DNA of 64,000 nt from Artocarpus heterophyllus (taxonomy: Eukaryota; Streptophyta; Magnoliopsida; Rosales; Moraceae): NCBI GenBank assembly GCA_025403435.1, contig CM046348.1, positions 22,937,899 to 23,001,898 of the forward strand. Reading direction: 5' to 3'. The position numbers and the translations under genes are program-made. Positions 49,081-58,577 of the stretch are shown piece after piece. Under the pieces are notes generated by a model, which worked only from the letters and a program-made list of their open reading frames with translations, was not told the origin of the DNA and did not search any database. Each line of letters starts with the position of its first letter. Within the stretch, counting starts at the first letter, position 1.

Positions 49081-50558
49081 CTAGGTTCGGTTAACCTAGG
49101 GAGTGTAGCACCACTTTAAAAAAAAAAAAAAAAATATTTTTGAGATGGTTTTGAAGCTGAATTTTCATTGTCATCATCAAAATGAACCTTCACATTGATT
49201 TATACAGTCTAGAAGGATGTAACATGGAAAGGCCATAGAATGAAAATATCAATAGTTATATGAGTACAATAATTTTATAGAAGGAAAGTATTAATAGTTA
49301 TAAGGGAATGATAATTATATGAAATGAGTTTATAAGTAGAATGCTTATGAGAGATTCGTATAATATTTGGATCTATAAGCATATTTAATTCGTATAAACG
49401 ATGAGAAATTCGTGTAGATACGAGGATTTAAGAGCCTTTTGTCTCGTGAAAAACAATAAGAAATATAAGGCTTGATTTATTGATTTTAAAGTTTGACATA
49501 GATATGCCAAATTTTTCGTAATTGATTCAAACCTAAGTAATGATTATGTGTGGATTCGATGGAGCACATAAGTGTCAATGTCTTTTCTTAAAAGTTCTAT
49601 ATATTCGAGAAATATGATATAAGTTGGGAATCATGGTATTGAATCTTGAGAGAGATAAATGTTAGACTTTTGGTCTGTTGAGACTGTGTAAAGTCTAGAA
49701 TGCATGAATCTCAAAATTGGAATATTTTGTTACGTACATTGTATTTAAGTGTATCAGTGAATCTTTTGGTTACCTAAGGTTTTGTTATATGAGGAAATTG
49801 TATATTGTATAAGTAGAATTGTGGGGATTGTAGATGTTCATAAGTAGTAACATCTAGTGTCTTTGTTCATTGATATGGTCTACGTTGGAAGACGTAAATC
49901 GTATTGATTTCAAGGTTAGTCACATTCTAAACCCTTGGTAGCAATGATGATGAATCCATTGATAGATGTTGAGTATTAGGAATAACATATGGGTGTATGC
50001 ATTGTTCAATAAGGTTTTGATTAAAACAAAATTATTTGAGTTGCTGGAAGATTATGTTGTTATGAAATGATTTTAAATATCATTCAGGAAGATCCTTGTT
50101 GTCGTTAAATTAGATTTGTTGTTCATAATTAACTTTATCTATAGTGGGCTTTAAATTGGGTTTAAGATTTATACAAATTGGTTTTCAATTTTATGTTTGT
50201 TATTTAACTTGTTCTAAATGTGTTAAGGCCCGAAACAACCTGACCATTTTCAACTAAGAACATTTGGGCCTAGTTTAAATCCTAAATCAGTTTGATTCAC
50301 ACTGTCTCTCCCACGTGGTCTCTATACGTGTCATATACAGTGGTTTAATTAATGTTTACAAATACGGTTACTGTGCATAGGAGCTTATTTCTCCGAGTTC
50401 ACTTTTTCTCTCTTAATTTGTTATTTTCTCTCTAAATCGCAAATCCTCTTCTTTTTCATTAAAAATTCTTCTTTTTCTCTAAAAGAAGAAGGAATTCTAG
50501 GATTCTGCAATTTACTATCTTAATTTTTCCTTTCTATTTACTCTTCTTTCATCTCATC
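49081..50558 (+). other. Non-coding leader of LOG-carrying element
   Basis: About 1.5 kb between the primer site and the first cargo ORF. No reading frame with a recognisable domain and no trace of Gag was found. It may hold the packaging signal. The last 150 bp before the ATG at 50559 are CT-rich (TTTTTCTCTAAAAGAAG...), like a plant 5' UTR. Confidence 0.6.
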
Positions 50559-51080
50559 ATGGACCCAAAGTACCAACACATGAGAAAGTATTTCCCATCA
50601 CTCTCCCAAAAGATCCTTAGAAAGAAATACAAGGCTAGAATTACTCGGTTGTGGATTCTTATGCATTTTGGCATCCCTTGTGATGTGAGAATGTTGATAG
50701 AGGGGAAAATCCGTCCGAGTGACTTTAGTCAAGATGTCGGTTTACCAGGAACAGGTACCAGTCGTAGTGCAATGAAAAGAAGAGCCCGTGCCATCGTAGT
50801 CGCTTGTAACAAATGTGGAAGACAAAATTGTAACGGTAAATGTACTTCACCTAGTTATATGTCAACGAATAGAGAGGATAAAATAAGGTTTTGTAGGGAT
50901 GGACTTTCAAAGGAGAACTTGGATAGCATCCATCCTCCTCTCCACGGTCACCCTAGTGGATATGTTCAAGGAGCTATTTTTAAACTCTGGCCTAAATTTT
51001 ATACAGAAAGACAACGCCTCAGGAATATGGTATTTCTAGATCCTGTTTGTCAAGCCATAAGAAAACTGGATGGGGAATAA
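50559..51080 (+). CDS. Basic Cys-cluster protein resembling carla-like virus nucleic-acid-binding protein
   Basis: 173 residues, intact, starting at an ATG after a CT-rich leader. Features in order: basic N-terminus (residues 18-30); a hydrophobic LWILMHFGIPCDVRMLIEGK segment; GTGTSRSAMKRRARAI, a Gly/Ser then Arg-rich stretch (64-79); a Cys cluster CX2CX4CX3C (C83, C86, C91, C95); and a C-terminus with W143 and several aromatic residues. The arrangement of helix, GTS-x-KRRAR motif and immediately following zinc finger resembles the small cysteine-rich proteins encoded by carlaviruses and relatives. Those bind nucleic acid, and some suppress RNA silencing or act in the nucleus. The finger spacing differs from the classical one. 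It sits first in the element with the LOG-like ORF 643 bp downstream. Viral origin is inference; an alternative is an unrelated host zinc-finger fragment. Confidence 0.55.
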   Translation: MDPKYQHMRKYFPSLSQKILRKKYKARITRLWILMHFGIPCDVRMLIEGKIRPSDFSQDVGLPGTGTSRSAMKRRARAIVVACNKCGRQNCNGKCTSPSYMSTNREDKIRFCRDGLSKENLDSIHPPLHGHPSGYVQGAIFKLWPKFYTERQRLRNMVFLDPVCQAIRKLDGE

Positions 51081-51723
51081 GTCATCGCTCTATAAAGGTT
51101 ATTTAGTCTTTACTTATTTGAAGCAGTTTTAGCTGATGTTCAACAGTTTGTGTTTTTCTTTTACTCAGAATATTTGCTTTTGTGTTTGAAATAATTGTGA
51201 TTATTAGATTGATACAGTAAGTGTTAATATCTTATTTAATTTATGATTTTCTTAAATATATATATAATAAAATATATTATCTTATCAGACACGTCACATA
51301 CGGTACAGTAATATGTTTGAATTTTGAAAAGCTTATCCAGATATTTCAAGATTTGTGTCTCAAATTTCAAAAGTTCTACAGTATTTGTCGTTTATATTAA
51401 ATTTCTAGACTTGGTGTATATTTGTCAAAAAGTCTACAGTTGTGTCATGAGGGTCTTCTGTCGAATTGTTCTCAATTGTCAAAAGTTATACAATTAGAGT
51501 CTAATCTTTTTCAAAAAGTGAATCAGATTTTCTGTAAACTATCAATCACCTTATCTTACTTTCTTATCCGCACAAGATTTTGTTTAAATCTTTGGATTAC
51601 CTTTTCATTACCTACTCGTCTATCTCTTTAGCCCTTTTTGTATATTTCTCATCTTTAAAATCTCATGTAGAACCCGAAGTCTAAGTGGAGCAGACATTAA
51701 GCAACCACTTCTATAAACCAAAT
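51081..51723 (+). other. Spacer between the two cargo ORFs
   Basis: AT-rich and non-coding. A short frame (51422-51631) has no recognisable domain. The last 60 bp upstream of the LOG-like ATG include an in-frame GTG at 51685 that I do not take as the start. How the second ORF is translated (own promoter, splicing or reinitiation) is not shown by the sequence. Confidence 0.5.
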
Positions 51724-52374
51724 ATGTCTACCTCCCAGTCCACGAAGAAAATAAAGAATGTCTGTGTCTTTTGTGGTTCCAGCCTTGGAAAAGATAAAGC
51801 TTATTTAGAAGCTGCAAATCACTTAGGGCAAGTCCTAGCACACAAGAAGATTAACATAATCTATGGGGGTGGTAGTATAAAAATGATGGTAAATATGGCA
51901 CTAGCAGCTAGGTCTAGCGACGCTAATGATGTAAGAATTTGGCCTCATATTCCAGTTGAAGGAAACCTTTGTAAGGAAGCCATAGGTAAGGGAGAAGGAG
52001 TCAGGAGTATCCCTAAAAATTTTAAAGACATAATCTATAATTCCGATGCTTTTATAGCATTACCTGGTGGTCTAGGTACTCTTGAGGAAATATTTATAGT
52101 TGCTTGTGGGCAATTGTTGGGCTTTTATTCCAAACCTTTGGGACTGCTGAACGTAAAGGGTTTTTATGACGGTCTTTTGAAATTTCTAGATTACGCTGTG
52201 GAAGAAAACATCACTACAGAATCGGAGAGACAAATCTTTGTCACTGCTTCAACAGCTGAGGAATTGATAGATAAAATGCAAATCATACATCCAGAATCCG
52301 ACACTGCAACATCCAAGCTTGAATGGGAAAGGGAAAGCCGGGAGCGGCCAATTGATTTGAATCTCCATCTGTAA
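51724..52374 (+). CDS. LONELY GUY-like cytokinin-riboside-phosphate phosphoribohydrolase, intronless
   Basis: LOG enzymes release active free-base cytokinins from cytokinin riboside 5'-monophosphates in the cytosol. This 216-residue ORF has the family's usual length and order: VCVFCGSSLGKDKAYLEAA (13-31), NIIYGGGS (44-51), DAFIALPGGLGTLEE (108-122; PGGxGTxxE motif with Glu121/122), KPLGLLNVKGFYDGLLKFLD (137-156). Plant LOG genes have several introns; here the ORF is uninterrupted, as expected for a gene copied through RNA. It resembles a divergent plant LOG-like subgroup beginning CVFCGSSLGKDK. Oddities: the block normally carrying the Arg-Lys pair (RKAxM) before DAF is replaced by PKNFKDII (97-104), and GLMG after YGGGS is KMMV. 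Activity may therefore be altered or lost, although the frame is clean. The start is the first ATG; an upstream GTG at 51685 is unlikely. Confidence 0.85.
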   Translation: MSTSQSTKKIKNVCVFCGSSLGKDKAYLEAANHLGQVLAHKKINIIYGGGSIKMMVNMALAARSSDANDVRIWPHIPVEGNLCKEAIGKGEGVRSIPKNFKDIIYNSDAFIALPGGLGTLEEIFIVACGQLLGFYSKPLGLLNVKGFYDGLLKFLDYAVEENITTESERQIFVTASTAEELIDKMQIIHPESDTATSKLEWERESRERPIDLNLHL

Positions 52375-53313
52375 TCTTTTTGTTTTATCTTTGGCATGTA
52401 GGCATGTGTGTCCGTATTTCGTGTGTTACGAATAACCGTTTGCCTTGTATTCTGTGTTTCTTGTGGTACGTCGTTGTTTAATCTTTTAGATTCATTGAGC
52501 CTAATGCCGGGATGGCTGGATACGGAGTACTTGATGCTCTCGAAACGCATCCTTCTTAAGGTCCGATCTTTTGTTTATCGATGTTTTTGTATCCTCTAAG
52601 CATGCATGATATAGATAGCTTGTATACGGAGTGCCTTGTACTCTCGAAACGTATCCGTATTATGTTTGTAATGTGTAATATTCTGTTAATATTATGTGGA
52701 AGTACCAGAGTCAGTTATGGGGATATTCCATATGAAATATGAGTATATTATTTGGGTTGAATGTTTGTGTCATGAGGATAGCTGTTTAATGAAAAATATG
52801 TCGGGTATGTTTGCAACCAGAGATTCCGTTTAATATCTCTATGAATAAGTTTAATGTATAGTTTTGAATAAAAGTGTTTGTGATATATGTTTTATGATTA
52901 TGTTTTAGTTTATTAGTTGAGGTATGAAATCAAATATATTTGACTTTTCCTTACTCAAAAAGGAAAAGGAACCTAAAGATGAAGTATATAAAATTTCTCT
53001 GGCAATCTCCTTAAATGTGATTGTAAATCACAGTCCATGGACAATGAAGGACTGAAATCATGATATGGTCAATATGTATGCCTGATCAGATTCTTAGACT
53101 ATTATATGGTGTTATAAGTTGAAACTCGTCAGAAATACTCTCATTGAGGGATTTAGGAGTAAGATTTATTATGCAAGTAAATGAGTGGAGATACGATAAC
53201 TTAAATTTGGAGGACAAACAACATTAACGGTTTAGACTCGGAATTGGAATCATAATGGAATTAAAATTTTTACTAGTATTGCTAGAATTGAAATTTCGAG
53301 GACGAAATTTCTT
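52375..53313 (+). other. 3' non-coding internal region of LOG-carrying element
   Basis: No coding region. A phrase of about 35 bp (TATACGGAGT...CTCTCGAAACG(C/T)ATCC) is repeated about 105 bp apart near 52520 and 52625. The last 50 bp are the conserved gypsy-type end (ATTTCGAGGACGAAATTTC). Confidence 0.6.
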
Positions 53314-53327
53314 TAAGGGGGTAGAGC
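53314..53327 (+). other. Polypurine tract of LOG-carrying element
   Basis: AAGGGGGTAGAGC-type purine run immediately before the TGTGACACCC start of the 3' LTR; intact. Confidence 0.85.
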
Positions 53328-55294
53328 TGTGACACCCGTTATTCTCCTAACGGGTATTGAGGTAATTAAATTAATTTTTAATGTATAAAAAAAAATTGCT
53401 TCATTTAAATTTATTTTATAATATTTATTTTTATCTATTTTTAAATTTTCTAAAATTCTCCTATATTTATTTAGTATGATTACTAAAAAGCCTTAGAACT
53501 TCTAATAAATCTCAAAAATGTCATATTGGCATTATGTGTGTTAAAGTCTTTAGATGAGACATAAGGATATCTTTTCCAACTACTCTTGACCCTCATTTTC
53601 TTTATTTCCTCCGTGACATGCTTCAACATGTCTCCTCTATAATTGTTTCCATCACTTCTTTTCAAAGACTTCATCTTTTCTTCCTTTCTCTTCCACGGTT
53701 CCCACACTCTTCTTCTCATTTCTTTGCTAAAGCAAAATACTTAGAGAACTTCTTCAAGGCAGCCATAAAAATCAGCCACCATCACCTCCATTTGAGCAAG
53801 AATTTCAGTCATACCGAAGTAAAGGAACCTGTTTTGAAGCCATTTCAAGCTTCCAACTAACCATAATCCGAGGTTAGAATCTTATGAACAAATTTAGTCT
53901 TTCATTTATAAATTTTCTTTTATACTAAAGGATTATTCAAATTTGCGTTCTTAAACCTAAGTATATGTTTGTTGCTATTTTGGAGCATATGTATGAAGTC
54001 TAAGTGTATATGCCCTAGACAGAAAATTTATATTGTTAAACTTTATAATACCTCTATGGGCAGTGGTTATTTCTTGAAATTCTAAGATTAAATTAAAATA
54101 AATTTTATGAATGTAGTTGTATGTTGTGCTTTAGTTTTAATTGTCCTTATGCACGCCTTAGGATCAAGGGAGTATGGAGCTAACGTTAATTGATTCCAGG
54201 ATTAAGAGACTGTTGATAAGCTTAAAAGGTAGGGATTCTATTACTCATCTTTTGTGAGGTTTTTATAGAATTAAAATTGATTGTTTTGCCGCAATATATA
54301 TATATCTATGTTGAACTGATATTATATGTGTATCACATATGAAACTATGACATGGACTCGTCTTGTATTGTACGGCGAGGAACATAATGAATTGACACAT
54401 GTTATAAATTGAGAAGCATGGTTAGGAAAATTAACTCTATTAATAATGATTTAATATAGAGAAATTGTGAGACATGAAAAGGGCGACGGTTACGTCCTTG
54501 GGCATGAATACCCTAAAAGGTAAAGTAGGGGGAAGGCGATGACGCTTCCTTGGGTTGAAAGTCCCAGAACACACTGTACAGGAATCGATTTGGTGAGGAC
54601 TCGGGGCTTGATGTCCCCTCACCGGAACACCCTTGGAATGTTTATAGGGTGATCAAGTGCGCCCATTTGGGTTTCGATGAGTTGAGTGATACTCAATTTA
54701 ACATGGATACCTAGGAACAATGATGATTGGTAATATTTGTATAAATGTGTAATTATGACACTTGGTAATGATTAACTACGGTATCCATAAGATGTGATCA
54801 TAATAAACCTCATAATCTGAAATATGATGTGACTTACTAACCATGCAGATTTTAATGTGGTAATGATAGAGGTGAGTAATGGCTTTCTCTACTGAGCATA
54901 GTGTTGCTCATACCCTTATGTTTATATCTTTTCAGGACTCACTAAGTGTGAGGTGGCTACGAGAAATATAGTTGAGGAAGTGATGTAACTATATTACATT
55001 GGGACTGCTTCAATTGTTGAGAATGTTCTTCATGATAATGTAAGCATCAATTGTTACTTTCTGTGACTGTATTACAATGTGTTGAGGGATAAAATGATGA
55101 TGACAACAGTTTATATTATTAAATTTAAGGTGCTACATTAAAACTGTGGTTTATTTATCGTTTATATTTTTTATTTTTGAGTTGAGAGTTTTCATTTAAG
55201 TCCCGGGTAAATTTTATTTTTAAGGTTTTACTTTTATTATTTATTTTTATTTTATCTCATTAAAAACTGTTAACCCCCATATAGGGGCGTTACA
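53328..55294 (+). repeat. 3' LTR of LOG-carrying element
   Basis: 1967 bp, the same length as the 5' LTR. It read as identical apart from T at 55208 against C at 48975. It is followed by target copy GATAA. Confidence 0.95.
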
Positions 55295-55707
55295 GATAAA
55301 TTATTAATGCTTGAGAAAGATTAATGACTACCTAAGAGAAATTTGTTATCGGCATAGGAGTAAACATCAGTTGATTAAGTTAGATAATTTGAATAGGATT
55401 AATTTAGGTGAAATCGGATGCCTTAGTCTTTTATTGTTTAGATTTTTATTTATATTTTTTTGTTTTGTTATTTTTCTATTTTATATTTGATTGTTCAAAT
55501 AATTTTAGAGTTAACCAATTTTGGTACTTAGCTAGATTAACAAAATCCTCGTAGGAACGATACTCTACTCACTCTTTATTACTTGTCTACGATTCTGTAC
55601 ACTTGCAGATTTTTCGCAACACTACTCCAAAAAAACCATGAAACGTATAAAAAGAGTTCATTCTTTTGTCTTCAAGTAACTATTTAATATTTATACAATA
55701 GATGTCT

Positions 55708-58522
55708 TGTAACATTCAAAAATTTTAATTACAATTTATTATATGTAAATTTGATCAGTTAATGTGCATAATTAATTTTGAGGTGTAAAAATTTATTTAT
55801 TTTTGCATAAATAACATTCATTTACATGCTTAAGATGTATTTTCATCACAATGTTAATTTTTGAAATTATACGCACTATTTACATTATTCGTACTTTTAT
55901 TCCCGCATTTAACTTTTATTTCAAAATCATCCCCACACTGAACTTTTATTACAAAAATGCCCCAAAACCTACTCTCCCTCACTCTACATGTGCAGCCCCT
56001 CCCCAAAACCCACACATACTAGAAATTTTCTGATTTCCATGCCTAGAGACCCTCCCCCACTCACTATTTTGAGACTCCAACCCACTACTTGGAGCACCTC
56101 ACACACTCTACACTCACCTCCCCTCTCTCCCACGCTTCCCACTCCCTCTTCCTCTAATTTTGCTAAAGCAAAACAATCAGTAAAACATCCCAAAGTAGCC
56201 AAGGAACCCAGCCACCGCCATCCCCCTTTGAAGCAAAAATCTCAGCCAAGAGAAGCTAAGAAAATAGCCAACCAGAAGCAGAAAAACACCCACAAAGAGA
56301 CCCAAAAATACCAAAGAACGCTGTTTCATTTCTTGTCCACAAACCACCAAGAACCTTACCAAAAACATGGCCCAAACTCAGCCAAAATCACCAAGAAGCA
56401 CATCTTAAACATTCAACCAAAAACCAGCAAAAACAGCCACCTACAAGGCCAGCCAACTTCAAGGATTCAAGCTTGGTTTTCAATCCGAAAATATGGTGTT
56501 TTTCAAAGGAGTTTTGAAGTAGGTTTTTCTTAATCTAAAATTGGTTTTTAGTATGTGTTTTCTTCAAGTTTAAAGCATGATGTTCGTGTTTAAAATTCAT
56601 GAAAATTTCTAGGAATGTTAACATGCATATTGATTATTTATGAACAAAAACTTGAGTCTTGAGCTAAAACCAGTATCCAACCTTCATTTTCTTTCGACAA
56701 CAATGTTAGAAACATGTTAGGAATGTTTAAAACTGGTTTCCATAGCTTTATGATTAATGCTTAAAACTTTTGAGCTCGAAGAGCAAACTTAAGCATGTTT
56801 TCATCTTAATGGTTTGATGATGATTTTGATACAAAAATTCATAGGAATATGTTTGCTATGAGTAAAGAATTCTTACTACATATTTTGGAATGATTTTGGG
56901 ATTTTGTATAGTGATAATATGATTTGGTTTAAAGAAACTTTGTATTCTAGAAACTTAGTAATACCTCAATAAGCAGTGACATTTTCTTGAATTTCTGGGA
57001 TTAAATGAAAATGATTTTTATAGATTGGTTTATATATTTAAAAAGTAGACATTCTAAGCTTTCCAACGAGCTATCATGAGCCTAAATCGGAGTTGTACTT
57101 TATTTTCTATGAATTTCTCAAGTTTTGGTTGGAAACTAACAAATCTGCCTGAGGAAGGCAAAATTGGGTTCAGTGGAGGAGCGGTCGACCGAGCCCTATG
57201 TAATGAGGTCGACCAGGCACTGTAGCATCAACTACTACCTTCTCCAGCGAGCCGAGCAATGCCTCCAGTTCGGTTCCTTCATGTTCCATCATGTTTAAAC
57301 ATTCTTAAAGCCCTTGTTTTAATGTTCTAAAGTTGTAGAAGACAATTTATGTTTCATGAACATTTTTAAGGCACCAAGTAGCACATTAAGGATTGCTTTA
57401 TGCATAATACGCAATTATGGTTTCTGTTGTCTTTTATTTTGATTCCTCACTGACCATGTTGGGAAAACCATTAAGGTTGGCAGCGTTGGAGCATACGTTG
57501 TGTGTGTGTAATTAGTGGAAACTAAGGGTAATCTTAGATGCTCTGCTAAAGAAGTAGGATTTCTAGTCTCTTTCTTGATAACCATGTTTTGAATAATATT
57601 GTTGGCCATATTGTTAAACTTTATGAGATGAGCATGTTTATTACAAAGTTGTTTATGAATGTGTTTTGCATATTGCTACAAGTTTACGAAATGTATATGA
57701 TATGTAAATATAAGCAATTTCATATTTTGATGAATGGATTTGAGAATTTTGATTTAGACTTGAAATAAGAAATTCTGAGCATATTGAGGAAATTCAAACG
57801 CCACCGAGGACAAATGGATCCCGGATGGAAGGTTTTGTTGGTAGCTAGAGAGACGGCAGGCCCCTAGGTCTTCTGCTCATTTGTGTGTTTTTAAATTAAC
57901 CCCTTCAGGTGGTGTTAAATTCAGTACCGAGTAGACTGTGAGCATGTAGCTCAGAGGCAAAGTTGGGCCCCAAGTGGAAGACTTTCATTTTACAGTTATT
58001 TTCCTTTATATTTACCAAGGCGTGTAGAACCTTAATTCTTGCTATTTCTCTTCTCTTGGACTTTACTCTTGGACTATGGTTGATGTCATTTGTATCGCAC
58101 TTATTTAAATTTCATGTTGTATGTATCAAACGTGGGATTGTATACTAATCTCGAACTGATGTTAGAGGCGTTTTTCCTAAATGGTTATGTTTTGAGGTTT
58201 CTTTGAAAATACTATTCTCCAATAAATTCTAAAATATTCGGTAAAGGTATTAGACAGCCTAAAATGAGTAGACTTAAAATTATATGCTCTAAGGGCAAAA
58301 TAGTTATTTTATACAAATAAGCGGAAGTTGAATCAAACGTTCTCACTTATCCTTTTATTTTTTGGAGATTGGTTTAGAAAAATAATTAAACCATTTTTAA
58401 CTAATTCTTATTTGTAATTTGATTTCAAGTTTTAAAAAAAATATATGATACATTTCACTTAATTATTTTTCTAAAACTAAGCCTCCACGCCATATCTCAT
58501 TTTTAGGTCATGACATGTCACA
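55708..58522 (+). mobile_element. Gypsy-type LTR (probably solo)
   Basis: It begins TGTAACATTC and ends about GACATGTCACA. It has a pyrimidine/proline-codon-rich leader (about 55930-56500) containing TTTTGCTAAAGCAAAA. That motif is shared with the LTR of the LOG-carrying element (about 47490-47503), so the two are distant relatives. A GTCGACC short-motif pair lies at about 57184-57225. The frame at 55988-56533 is leader, not a credible gene. No target duplication is seen at these ends. Confidence 0.55.
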
Positions 58523-58577
58523 CAACTTTGCACACAAATCATTGACATATAATATTGTAAATTTGCATTGTCCTTTG

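Larger units (their letters stand above)
47095..55294 (+). mobile_element. Young non-autonomous LTR retrotransposon carrying two cargo ORFs, TSD GATAA
   Basis: 8.2 kb: LTRs 47095-49061 and 53328-55294 (1967 bp each), target copies GATAA at 47090-47094 and 55295-55299, iMet primer site at 49069, polypurine tract before 53328. The sequence before the 3' LTR (TTTCGAGGACGAAATTTCTT then AAGGGGGTAGAGC) is the standard 3' end of plant gypsy chromovirus-type elements. The 4.27-kb interior shows no gag, protease, RT, RNase H or integrase. Instead it has a basic Cys-cluster ORF at 50559-51080 and a LOG-like ORF at 51724-52374, both intact. It must be mobilised in trans. I saw one substitution between LTRs (C at 48975, T at 55208). 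Confidence 0.93.
45862..55617. mobile_element. Older LTR-like element split by the LOG-carrying element
   Basis: The outer pieces 45862-47089 and 55300-55617 are separated by the insertion at 47095-55294. Both outer edges are followed or preceded by AACACTAC (45854-45861 and 55618-55625), a possible target copy. The right part ends with CGATTCTGTACACTTGCAGATTTTTCGC, like Tat/Athila-type gypsy LTR ends. The left part holds the CCTAGG cluster and a transcribed-leader-like stretch. The terminal TG/CA is not seen, so the class is tentative. Confidence 0.45.

Noticed and set aside
51685..51723. Upstream GTG extension of the LOG-like ORF
   Set aside because: Nuclear plant genes start at ATG; the first ATG at 51724 gives the normal LOG length and the extension matches nothing in the family.
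55988..56533. 181-codon proline/serine-rich frame
   Set aside because: It lies in the pyrimidine-rich leader of a gypsy-type LTR, with low complexity, an overlapping opposite-strand frame and no domain.
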